A model generated the notes under the pieces. The model saw only the letters and a list, made by a program, of their open reading frames with translations. It did not search any database and had not been told where the DNA came from. Source: an uncultured Clostridia bacterium (GTDB taxonomy: Bacteria > Bacillota > Clostridia > UBA1381). Taken from it: 49,105 nt of DNA. The translations under genes and the position numbers were made by a program. Location: assembly GCA_947623955.1 (NCBI GenBank), contig CANQIP010000011.1, positions 1 to 49,105 on the forward strand, read 5' to 3'. Below are positions 25,551 to 32,732 of the stretch, one piece after another; position 1 is the first letter of the stretch, and each line of letters begins with the position of its first letter.

Positions 25551-26231
25551 GTGGTTCAGATAATAACAAACTACGGCGGTCTGCTTGTACGCGCGATGGG
25601 ACAGACGCTTTTGCTGGCGCTATGCGGATTGTTTTTCGCTTGTATTCTCGGCGTGATTTTCGGCATACTGAGCGTCGTTAAAAACAAGGTGTGCAACGTG
25701 ATTGCGTCAATATTTGTCGGAGTTGTGCGCGGCGTGCCGATGATAGTGCTCGCGTTTTTCGTGTTTTTCGGTATACCGTACTTGTTTAACAACATCTTAA
25801 ATGTCGAGCATGATGTAATACTGACGGCGCTGCAGGCGGGTACGATATGTCTCGCGTTAAACTGCGGCGCGTACATGTCGGAAATAATACGCGGCGGCAT
25901 ACAGGCGGTCGACATCGGTCAGACGGAGGCGGCGAGAAGTCTCGGACTTCCGTACTGGCGCACGATGCAGCGAATAGTACTTCCGCAGGCGATACGCATA
26001 ATGATTCCGAGCATAATAAACCAGTTCATAATCACCTTAAAGGACACCTCCATTCTGTCCGTCATAGGCTTTCCGGAGCTTGTAAACTCCGCGAAAAACG
26101 TACAGGCGAACACGTTTAAGGCGTTCCAGACGTGGGCAATAGTCGGCGTTATGTACTTGATCGTAATCACGCTGCTGTCGCAGGTTTCAAAGGCTTTGGA
26201 AAGGAGACTCGACCATGACCGTGAAAAGTAA
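25551..26231 (+). CDS. amino-acid ABC transporter permease
   Basis: A 226-residue inner-membrane subunit of the HisM/GlnP family with about five membrane segments. The EAA loop reads [24 protein letters not shown] near 125-147. The start is GTG 25551 with GAAAGGGG 8 bases upstream; a TTG at 25533 is less likely. It overlaps the ATPase gene by 17 bp. Confidence 0.92.
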   Translation: MVQIITNYGGLLVRAMGQTLLLALCGLFFACILGVIFGILSVVKNKVCNVIASIFVGVVRGVPMIVLAFFVFFGIPYLFNNILNVEHDVILTALQAGTICLALNCGAYMSEIIRGGIQAVDIGQTEAARSLGLPYWRTMQRIVLPQAIRIMIPSIINQFIITLKDTSILSVIGFPELVNSAKNVQANTFKAFQTWAIVGVMYLIVITLLSQVSKALERRLDHDREK

Positions 26232-26961
26232 AAACGTGAAAATCCACGTTTCGCACCTTAAAAAGAACTTCGGCAAGCTCGAGGTCTTAAAGGACATTTC
26301 GACCGACGTTTACGAGGGTGAGGTCGTTGTTATAATCGGTCCGTCGGGCAGCGGTAAATCGACGTTTCTGCGCTGCTTGAACCGCCTGGAGGACATTACG
26401 GACGGCGAGGTCATAATAGACGGAAACAAAATAACCGATAAAAAGGTGGACATAAACAAGGTGCGCGAGAACGTCGGAATGGTGTTCCAGCATTTTAACC
26501 TTTTTAATAATTTGAGCGTGCTTAAAAATCTGACGCTCGCGCCGGTGGATTTAAAGAAAGCGACGAAGGAAGAGGCGAAGGAACAGGCTGTTCATATGCT
26601 CGAAAAGGTAGGGCTGTCGGACAAGATTTCCGCGTACCCGAGCCAGCTTTCGGGCGGACAGAAACAGCGCGTGGCGATAGCGCGCGCGCTTTGCATGAAC
26701 CCCGACATAATGCTCTTTGACGAGCCGACGTCCGCGCTCGACCCCGAAATGGTAGGGGAGGTATTGAACGTTATAAAGCAGCTCGCCGCCGACGGCATGA
26801 CGATGGTAATAGTGACGCACGAGATAGGCTTTGCGAGAGAGGTCGCCGACAGAGTAATATTCATGGACGGCGGTTACATAGTGGAGGAAGGAACGCCCGA
26901 GGAGGTAATCAAAAACCCGAAAGAGCCGAGAACGATCGACTTCCTCAATAAAGTGCTTTAA
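26215..26961 (+). CDS. amino-acid ABC transporter ATP-binding protein
   Basis: A 248-residue ATPase energising the importer. Walker A is GPSGSGKST near residue 42, the Q-loop FQHFNLF near 92, the signature [15 protein letters not shown] near 145, Walker [14 protein letters not shown] near 166 and the H-loop VTHEI near 201. The closest families are polar amino-acid importers (GlnQ type). AAGGAGA within the permease gene is its binding site. A terminator follows. Confidence 0.95.
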   Translation: MTVKSKNVKIHVSHLKKNFGKLEVLKDISTDVYEGEVVVIIGPSGSGKSTFLRCLNRLEDITDGEVIIDGNKITDKKVDINKVRENVGMVFQHFNLFNNLSVLKNLTLAPVDLKKATKEEAKEQAVHMLEKVGLSDKISAYPSQLSGGQKQRVAIARALCMNPDIMLFDEPTSALDPEMVGEVLNVIKQLAADGMTMVIVTHEIGFAREVADRVIFMDGGYIVEEGTPEEVIKNPKEPRTIDFLNKVL

Positions 26962-26969
26962 CAAAAAAA

Positions 26970-26999
26970 CGGAGCGTTTCGGCGCTCCGTAAGCTTTTT
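26970..26999 (+). terminator. terminator of the ABC transporter operon
   Basis: ACGGAGCG (26970-26977) pairs with CGCTCCGT (26984-26991); AAGCTTTTTT follows. Confidence 0.8.
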
Positions 27000-27026
27000 T
27001 ATTGCGTATAAGGGAGAGGGTAGACT

Positions 27027-27914
27027 ATGAAGAAACGCACATTACAAGGCAACCTTATACTTATGCTGACCGCGGTAATCTGGGGCGTGTCGTTCGTGTC
27101 GCAGCGCGTCGGTATGGAATACATAAAGCCGAACACGTTTAACGGCATACGCACGATACTCGGTGCGCTTATTTTGGTGCCGTTCGTACTGTTCCGCGAC
27201 AAGACGGGGAAGAGCAGACCGTGCGACACGAAAAAACTCGTGATTGGCGGCGTTGTGTGCGGCGCGCTGCTGTGCGCGGCGGGCACGCTCCAAACGTGGG
27301 GAATGGTGTACACAACGTCCGGCAAAAGCGGATTTATAACGGCGATGTATATGGTTTTTGTGCCGATTATCGGACTTTTCGCGGGCAAAAAAATACGCGC
27401 CGTCACGGTTTTGGGCGTCGCGCTCGCAGTTGCGGGAACGTATATGCTGTCGATCGGCGGCACGGATTTCGTGATAAATAAGGGCGACGTTATAACGCTC
27501 GCGTGTGCGTTCATTTTCTCTTTTCATATTATGACGATAGACCGCCTTTCAAGAGAGGTTGACTGCGTAAAGCTTGCGTGTCTGCAGTTTTTTGTGTGCG
27601 GCACGATAAATATAATACTGATGTTCCTGTTTGAACACCCCGACTGGGAGCTTGTACGCTCGTGCGCAGTGCCGATCGTGTATTCGGGCGTGATGAGCTG
27701 CGGCGTGGCGTACACGCTGCAGATTGTCGGTCAGCAGTACGCCGAACCGACTGCCGCCTCGATAATATTGAGCCTTGAATCCGTTTTCGCCGCGCTCGCG
27801 GGCTGGGCGGTTCTTCACGAAATGCTTACGCTCGGCGAATTGTTCGGCTGCGCGCTAATGTTCGCCGCGATTATTATTGTGCAGCTACCCACGAAAAATA
27901 AAACAGCCGTATGA
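27027..27914 (+). CDS. EamA/DMT-family transporter
   Basis: A 295-residue membrane protein with ten predicted membrane segments formed by two EamA repeats, the first opening with LMLTAVIWGVSFVSQRVG and the second with FIFSFHIMTIDRLSREVD. The late segment EPTAASIILSLESVFAALAGW is typical. Such carriers export amino acids or other small metabolites; substrate unknown. It has its own binding site (AAGGGAGAGGG) and lies tail-to-tail with the kinase gene, nine bases apart. It is part of the element cargo. Confidence 0.88.
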   Translation: MKKRTLQGNLILMLTAVIWGVSFVSQRVGMEYIKPNTFNGIRTILGALILVPFVLFRDKTGKSRPCDTKKLVIGGVVCGALLCAAGTLQTWGMVYTTSGKSGFITAMYMVFVPIIGLFAGKKIRAVTVLGVALAVAGTYMLSIGGTDFVINKGDVITLACAFIFSFHIMTIDRLSREVDCVKLACLQFFVCGTINIILMFLFEHPDWELVRSCAVPIVYSGVMSCGVAYTLQIVGQQYAEPTAASIILSLESVFAALAGWAVLHEMLTLGELFGCALMFAAIIIVQLPTKNKTAV

Positions 27915-27923
27915 TAAATTTAA

Positions 27924-29351
27924 TTATGCTTTTTTAAATTCAAACCAAAACGTGCTGCCCCTGCCTTCCTCGCTTTGCACTCCGAAACGCGCACCGTGGG
28001 CGGTCAGGATTTCCTTTACGATTGATAATCCCAGACCGTTCGCGCCGCGCTTTTTTGATGTGAAATATTTATCCCAGATATGCGGCAAGTCCTCGGCGTT
28101 TATGCCGCCGCCGTTGTCGTGTATCTCCGTACGGACAAATCCACCGTTTTCCGTGACAGAAACATACACGCGCTTATCCTCACCGACATGGGCGACTGCG
28201 TTTGAAATGAGGTTATAGAGTACCTGCTCCAGTCTGCGCGCGTCAGCCGTGACGTATTTTTGCGGCGCGATTTCCGTAATTATTTCAACGCCGTCCGATT
28301 TGCATATCTCGGAAAACTGCTCCGCCGTTTTTTCCGCGAGAACGCTTAAATCCACGCGCTCAAATTCAAACGATACCGCGCCCGATTGGAGCTTTGAATA
28401 ATCGAGAATATCGTTTACCAATAGCGACAGCCTGTCCGATTCACGGACGATGATGTCCGCGTCGTTACCCGCGTCCGCGCTGCCGTCAAGGTCGCGTATA
28501 AGTTCCGCATAGCCCTTTATCATTGTCAGCGGCGTGCGCAAATCATGCGACACATTCGCGAGCAGATCGCGGCGCAGCTTGTCGGTTTCGGCAATTTTAC
28601 CAGCAGCGTATTCGAGCGACGCTGCAAGCTCGTCTGTTTCGGAGCAAAAGCCTTTATTAAATTTTAAGTCAAAATCGCCGTTCGCCATTTTGAGCGACTG
28701 CTCGGAAAGCTCGGAAACGGGCTTTGAAAACCGTTTCGCTATCCATACCGCTATGAAAAGCCCAATCAAAAGCGCGAGAAACGTAACGGCGTAAAGCTGC
28801 ACGCGCAGTATCGCGACAGCCGAGCCGACCGCGCCGATAGACGTGTTTATATACAAAATATTACCGTCCGCAAGCCGCCGCCCGTAAACGAGCGTACCGC
28901 CGTCGCCGCGCTCAATCGTATAGCAAACGCTGCCCTGTGCGCCCAACTTTTCGAGAAAATCGCCGTAATGCTCCGGCAGGCGGCGGTATTCCTGCTCCTG
29001 CCAGTTCTGCATTTCGTCCGCGCGGTACGGATTTTGACCGCCTCCGTGCGCGTGAGCGTCGGGTCTGTACGACGGACTGTATTCGTCCGCGCTGTATATT
29101 ATGCTCCCGTCCGCGTCGGTGAGCAAAATCAATATTGAATTGTCCTCCGCAAGCGCGTCTATCGTTTCTTCCGTGTTTTCGGCGCGGTAAATTTCCTCGG
29201 CGATTTTGCTTATCTGATGCTTTTGCATGGAATTATAAAGGCTCTGCAAAAACACCGTTTGCTGCAGCCACAAAACGGCGAGAATTACCGCCGCGAACGC
29301 GGTGAAATATATCCACAGCTTAAATCCGATTGATTTAGTGTCGAGTTTCAA
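27924..29351 (-). CDS. sensor histidine kinase
   Basis: A 475-residue membrane kinase: first membrane segment about 10-30, an extracytoplasmic domain of about 150 residues with an HAHGGGQ cluster that might bind metal, second membrane segment near 185-205, HAMP, then the dimerisation helix NVSHDLRTPLTMIKGYAEL with the phosphorylated His. The ATPase domain has the N-box QVLYNLISNAVAH, DNGGGINAEDLPHIWDKY and GANGLGLSIVKEI. It overlaps the response-regulator gene by 17 bp, so the two are co-expressed. The stimulus is unknown. Confidence 0.94.
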   Translation of the reverse strand: MKLDTKSIGFKLWIYFTAFAAVILAVLWLQQTVFLQSLYNSMQKHQISKIAEEIYRAENTEETIDALAEDNSILILLTDADGSIIYSADEYSPSYRPDAHAHGGGQNPYRADEMQNWQEQEYRRLPEHYGDFLEKLGAQGSVCYTIERGDGGTLVYGRRLADGNILYINTSIGAVGSAVAILRVQLYAVTFLALLIGLFIAVWIAKRFSKPVSELSEQSLKMANGDFDLKFNKGFCSETDELAASLEYAAGKIAETDKLRRDLLANVSHDLRTPLTMIKGYAELIRDLDGSADAGNDADIIVRESDRLSLLVNDILDYSKLQSGAVSFEFERVDLSVLAEKTAEQFSEICKSDGVEIITEIAPQKYVTADARRLEQVLYNLISNAVAHVGEDKRVYVSVTENGGFVRTEIHDNGGGINAEDLPHIWDKYFTSKKRGANGLGLSIVKEILTAHGARFGVQSEEGRGSTFWFEFKKA

Positions 29352-30012
29352 ATTTATATCCCACCCCTCTTACGGTGACAATATAATCGCGGCAGCCGCC
29401 CAAATGTGCGCGCAGCTGCTTTATCTGCCAGTCGACCGTTCTGTCAGCCGAATAATACTCGTAACCCCAGACCGCGTCCATAATGCGGTCGCGTGTAAGG
29501 ACTACGCCCTCATTTTTTACGAGATACAGGAGCAGGTCATACTCCTTCGCCGTGAGTTCCGTTTTTTCACCGTTTATATAAACAATCCTGCCGAGCGTGT
29601 CAATTTCGATACCGCCAGCTTTTATTTTATCCGATTTGCCCGAGGAAACGCCGCCGTGACGGGCGGTCACCACCTTGACCCGCGCCATCAGCTCGCGCGG
29701 CGAAAACGGCTTTACGACATAATCGTCCGCGCCCGTTTCAAAGCCGAACAGCTTGTCGTATTCCTCGCCTCGCGCTGATAGCATTATGACGGGAATATCC
29801 TTTATTGCGCGTATCTCCTTGCACGCGGAAAAACCGTCAAGTTCCGGCATCATCGCGTCCATTATGATAACGTCAAAATCCGATTTACGGCACATAGAGA
29901 CAGCCTCTATGCCGTTTCCGGCTTCAGCTGTCTCGTAACCCTCGCGCTCGGCATAGCGGCGCACAAGGGCGCGTATGTCCGGCTCGTCGTCAACGATAAG
30001 TATTTTCGCCAT
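29335..30012 (-). CDS. OmpR/PhoB-family response regulator
   Basis: A 225-residue regulator with a receiver domain (ILIVDDEPDIRALVRRYAE, phosphoacceptor Asp in VIIMDAMMPELDG near 52, conserved Lys in VVKPFSPREL near 102) and a winged-helix DNA-binding domain ending VRGVGYKFE. I start it at 30012, where GAGAGGAG lies 8 bases away on the minus strand; an upstream in-frame start at 30063 would add 17 unrelated residues. Its target may be the 11-bp direct repeats before the secreted-protein gene nearby. Confidence 0.94.
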   Translation of the reverse strand: MAKILIVDDEPDIRALVRRYAEREGYETAEAGNGIEAVSMCRKSDFDVIIMDAMMPELDGFSACKEIRAIKDIPVIMLSARGEEYDKLFGFETGADDYVVKPFSPRELMARVKVVTARHGGVSSGKSDKIKAGGIEIDTLGRIVYINGEKTELTAKEYDLLLYLVKNEGVVLTRDRIMDAVWGYEYYSADRTVDWQIKQLRAHLGGCRDYIVTVRGVGYKFETRH

Positions 30013-30034
30013 TGCCACTGCTCCTCTCGGGAGT

Positions 30035-30063
30035 ATTGTATCATAAATTTGCGGAAATTGCAA
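30035..30063 (-). promoter_or_regulatory. promoter of the two-component operon
   Basis: On the minus strand TTGCAA (30063-30058), 17 bp, TACAAT (30040-30035), about 23 bp before the chosen response-regulator start. Confidence 0.7.
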
Positions 30064-30095
30064 TGATGGGGTAAATTATGATTTAGCGGTGAAAT

Positions 30096-30440
30096 GGGGG
30101 CGACCGCAAGGGTCGCCCCTACGGATTATAATTTGTGTTGTCCGTATCAAATAATAAAATATCATGTTGTAGGGGCGACCCTCGCGGTCGCCCGTCCACG
30201 ATAACCCGATGTCAACGATATTGTAGGGGCGTGCCGTATGGCTCCCCTTGAGGGGAGCTGTCGCCGTAGGCGACTGAGAGGTGGTTTCTTAAAATACGTA
30301 TTGCCACCTCTCCGTCATCGCTTCGCGATGCCACCTCTCCTCAAGGAGAGGCTAACGGGCTGTCGAGGGCGCCAGCCCCTACGGCGCACAATTTCAAAAT
30401 TACGGGTGTAGGGGACGGCGCCCCGACGTCCCACATCATA
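30096..30440. repeat. composite cluster of interspersed palindromic repeats
   Basis: This 397-bp gene-free stretch (30064-30460) holds no plausible gene. It contains several hairpin units with a TGTAGGGGCG-type edge (30096-30123, 30168-30197, 30212, 30357-30380, 30403-30430) and a rearranged copy (30229-30344) of the repeat also present at 40001 and 44833: GGCTCCCCTTGAGGGGAGC, then GACTGAGAGGTGG and CCACCTCTCCTCAAGGAGAGG. The same repeats thus occur inside the element and in the chromosome. Confidence 0.75.
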
Positions 30441-30460
30441 TTACACCGTTAAATCACAAT

Positions 30461-30967
30461 TTACTCTTCCGCCTTATACTCCTTAATCGCCTCTGCCTGC
30501 TCCGCCGTTACAACACCGGCTTCAACAAGTTCGTCAAGCCCGTTCCCGCGCGATGCTTTTCTCGTTTCAAACGCCGCGTGACGCTCATCAGCCGTCATAT
30601 CAGACATGTTCTCATACGTCGCGCTTATATCCTCATGTTTTTTCGCCGCGTATTCGGATATAGCGTCGGCGGTCGCTTGGTCGATTATGCCCGCCTCAAC
30701 GAGATCCTCGCTGTCGTAATGAGCTTTATCCATACCGCCTCTGTGAGCCTTGCCCTGTCTGTAGCTGTAATCCGCGCTTGCGGTATCATCCTCCGCGTCG
30801 GCGGTCTGCGAATAAACAAACGTCTGCTCGCCGCCCGTGCCGTAGTGGTTCGCCTTACCCTTCATATAGCCGTAATCAGCCGTTTCCTCCGCGAAAACCG
30901 TACCTGCCGCCGCAATCATTGCCGCAGCCGATACAACCGCGCATACTTTTTTAATTTTGCCGTTCAT
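30461..30967 (-). CDS. small secreted protein with internal repeats
   Basis: A 168-residue protein of unknown function. The signal peptide is basic then hydrophobic (KIKKVCAVVSAAAMIAAAGTVFAEE). Two tyrosine-rich repeats follow (DYGYMKGKANHYGTGG and DYSYRQGKAHRGG), then two helical repeats with LVEAGIIDQATADAISEY and LVEAGVVTAEQAEAIKEY. These pairs resemble short repeats seen in other secreted Firmicutes proteins. I start it at 30967 after AAAGGAG, not at 30997. It lies next to the two-component genes and behind candidate regulator sites, so it may be their output. Confidence 0.75.
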   Translation of the reverse strand: MNGKIKKVCAVVSAAAMIAAAGTVFAEETADYGYMKGKANHYGTGGEQTFVYSQTADAEDDTASADYSYRQGKAHRGGMDKAHYDSEDLVEAGIIDQATADAISEYAAKKHEDISATYENMSDMTADERHAAFETRKASRGNGLDELVEAGVVTAEQAEAIKEYKAEE

Positions 30968-31016
30968 ATTTAACAGCTCCTTTCGATAATTTTGCAATCT
31001 TTTTGATTACGGCTTT

Positions 31017-31072
31017 ATTATACGGCGCGATTGTGTGGGGAATATGTTCGGTATGTGGAATGTATGTGGAAT
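31017..31072 (-). promoter_or_regulatory. promoter with 11-bp direct repeats, candidate response-regulator site
   Basis: On the minus strand a good -10 box TATAAT (31022-31017) has no proper -35 box. Instead GTATGTGGAAT (plus-strand reading) occurs twice in tandem at 31051-31061 and 31062-31072, with a 9/11 copy at 31033-31043. Tandem 10-11-bp repeats over a missing -35 box are typical of promoters activated by OmpR-family regulators. Confidence 0.6.
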
Positions 31073-31114
31073 TTACGGCGCCCCATTTTTTGTCAAATTC
31101 TATATAAAGACTTT

Positions 31115-31149
31115 TCCGCTGCGCTTTTGCCAACGCCGTACCTACGGCG
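31115..31149 (+). other. attR: right junction of the dpaA element
   Basis: It contains the second copy of the 19-bp core (31131-31149), with central CC at 31141-31142. The element-side arm 31115-31140 begins TCCGCTGCGCTTTTGCC and matches the reverse complement of the arm at the left end at 22 of 26 positions. The gene dpaA resumes in frame through the core. Confidence 0.9.
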
Positions 31150-31620
31150 GAGGGAGCAATAGAAATAGCAATATCCGAAACGCCGATAACGATACACGGG
31201 AGCAAATGTCTTGTAATGGGCTACGGCAAGATAGGAAAAATTTTATCGAAGGATTTGTTCGGCATGGGCGCGCAGACCTACGCCATGGCGAGGAAACACG
31301 CGGATCTCGCGATGATTGAAAGTCACGGCTACGAGCCGCTGCCGTTCACGTCGCTTAAAGAACGCGTGGGTGAGTTTGATATTATATTCAACACCGTACC
31401 CGCCATGGTAATGGACGGTGAAATCCTCGCCCGCGTCAGAAAGGACGCGCTCGTGATTGACCTCGCGTCAAAACCCGGCGGGGTGGATTTTGAAGAGGCG
31501 AAGGAATGCGGCGTGCGCGTAATATGGGCGTTGTCGCTGCCGGGAAAAATAGCGCCGATAACCTCCGGAGCTATCATCAAGGACACGATCATTAACATCA
31601 TAAGCGAATTGGGGGTGTAA
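31134..31620 (+). CDS. dpaA: dipicolinate synthase subunit A, 3' part (no start of its own)
   Basis: From 31150 the frame encodes the remaining 156 residues of DpaA: EGAIEIAISETPITIHG, the nucleotide-binding loop VMGYGKIGKILS, FNTVPAMVMDG, VIDLASKPGGVDFEEA and ALSLPGKIAPITSGAII, all as in B. subtilis SpoVFA. There is no ribosome binding site or suitable start, so it is silent unless rejoined to the 5' part. The frame is free of stops or frameshifts, arguing against long-term decay. It ends 3 bp before dpaB. Confidence 0.92.
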
Positions 31621-31623
31621 AAC

Positions 31624-32202
31624 GTGGATTGGGAAAACAAGACAATAGGCTTTGCCATGTGCGGCTCGTTTTGTACCTTCAAAAAAGCCGTTTCGGCAAT
31701 GGAGAAATTAAAAGCGACCGGAGCGAACGTCGTCCCGATAATGAGCGATGTTTCGTATTCGACCGACACTCGTTTCGGCAAAGCGGAGGATTTTATAAGT
31801 CAAATAAAACAAATCACCGGACGGGATATTATACATACAATAAAAGAGGCGGAACCGATAGGACCCAAAAAACTCTTGGATATGCTTATAGTGCTGCCAT
31901 GTACCGGCAACACGCTCGCAAAGCTTGCGGCGGGTATCGCCGACACTTCGGTGACAATGGCGGTAAAGGCACATCTTCGGAACCAACGCCCCGTGCTTAT
32001 AGCCGTTTCAACCAACGACGGGCTCGGCGGCGCGGCAAAAAATATAGGCAGCCTTTTAAACAGTAAAAACGTGTATTTTATACCGTTTGCGCAGGACGAC
32101 TGCATACATAAACCCACATCACTCGTGGCGGACTTCGACAAGGTTACGGATACAGCCGAGATGGCGTTTGAGGGCAAACAAATCCAGCCCATTCTCGGCT
32201 GA
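31624..32202 (+). CDS. dpaB: dipicolinate synthase subunit B
   Basis: DpaB (SpoVFB) is the flavoprotein-like partner of DpaA. The 192-residue product has IGFAMCGSFCTF at the start, STDTRFGKAEDF near 45, LIVLPCTGNTLAKLA near 90, VSTNDGLGGAAKNIG near 125 and FIPFAQDDCIHKP near 150, matching the family throughout. The GTG start follows GGGGGTG by 7 bases, three bases after dpaA, so it is translationally coupled to it. The downstream asd-dapG-dapA genes found in Bacillus are not present. In the interrupted state a transcript from the dpaA promoter would have to cross the element, including minus-strand genes. Confidence 0.95.
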   Translation: MDWENKTIGFAMCGSFCTFKKAVSAMEKLKATGANVVPIMSDVSYSTDTRFGKAEDFISQIKQITGRDIIHTIKEAEPIGPKKLLDMLIVLPCTGNTLAKLAAGIADTSVTMAVKAHLRNQRPVLIAVSTNDGLGGAAKNIGSLLNSKNVYFIPFAQDDCIHKPTSLVADFDKVTDTAEMAFEGKQIQPILG

Positions 32203-32210
32203 CAGCGAAT

Positions 32211-32242
32211 AAAATCAGCGGCATGCACCGCTGATTTTTGCC
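32211..32242 (+). terminator. terminator after dpaB
   Basis: AAAATCAGCGG (32211-32221) pairs perfectly with CCGCTGATTTT (32228-32238) around a 6-base loop. Confidence 0.85.
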
Positions 32243-32297
32243 GTTTTCGGGGAATTTTGTCTGCGATAAAATAATATTAAAAATTATTGAACTCCTC

Positions 32298-32332
32298 TTG
32301 ACAATTTTAGTCGGTCGTGATAGACTAAAATT
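32298..32332 (+). promoter_or_regulatory. promoter and dyad operator of the blaI-like gene
   Basis: TTGACA (32298-32303), 17 bp, TAGACT (32321-32326). A perfect 10-bp inverted repeat AATTTTAGTC (32303-32312) and GACTAAAATT (32323-32332) overlaps both boxes. BlaI/MecI repressors bind such dyads over their own promoters. A second G-C rich dyad (GGTCG...CGACC, 32333-32350) follows. Confidence 0.7.
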
Positions 32333-32367
32333 GGTCGGCAGCGACCGACCGCGTTGGAGGTGATAAA

Positions 32368-32730
32368 ATGAAAAACTTAAAAATCGGAGAAACAGAGTAT
32401 CGTTTTATGAGTATTATATGGGAAAACGAGCCGCTTACGTCAAGGACGCTCGTTGATTTATGCGCGGAAAGGCTCGGCTGGAAAAAATCTACCACATACA
32501 GCACACTCAAAAAATTATCGGAGAGAGGGCTTGTGCAAAATATAAATTCACGCGTTACTTCGCTGATTACGCAAAAGGAGTTTCAAACATACAGAAGCGA
32601 GGAATTTATGGAGAACACCTTTTCCGGCTCGCTGCCGTCTTTTTTGACTGCCTTTTTGGGAGGCAAGAAATTATCCGAAAAGGACGCCGACGATTTAAAG
32701 AGACTGATTGACGCGCACAAGGAGGAATAG
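32368..32730 (+). CDS. BlaI/MecI-family transcriptional repressor
   Basis: A 120-residue winged-helix repressor (Penicillinase_R family). It contains EYRFMSIIWENEPLTSRTLVDL, the recognition region KKSTTYSTLKKLSERGLV near 45-62 and a C-terminal dimerisation helix. Family members repress beta-lactam resistance or other envelope genes and are inactivated by a partner M56 protease, whose gene follows two bases later. No beta-lactamase is visible nearby. TTGGAGGTGAT is a strong ribosome binding site. Confidence 0.92.
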   Translation: MKNLKIGETEYRFMSIIWENEPLTSRTLVDLCAERLGWKKSTTYSTLKKLSERGLVQNINSRVTSLITQKEFQTYRSEEFMENTFSGSLPSFLTAFLGGKKLSEKDADDLKRLIDAHKEE

Positions 32731-32732
32731 AA

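Larger units (their letters stand above)
22834..31149 (+). mobile_element. 8.3-kb serine-recombinase element inserted in dpaA (skin-like intervening element)
   Basis: The element lies between two 19-bp direct repeats inside the conserved NAVPTA codons of dpaA; its unit length is 8,297 bp. It encodes a 40-residue protein and a large serine recombinase at the left end, then an amino-acid ABC transporter, an EamA exporter, a two-component system, a composite repeat cluster and a small secreted protein. Both dpaA halves are open and join in frame after precise loss. No phage structural, conjugation or replication genes are visible. It resembles the sporulation-excised elements known in sigK and other Bacillus or Clostridium genes; excision itself is inferred, not shown. 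Confidence 0.9.

Noticed and set aside
30064-30460. A CRISPR array in the repeat-rich gap inside the element
   Set aside because: The repeats are palindromic, differ in length and are not separated by regular unique spacers. No cas genes are present.
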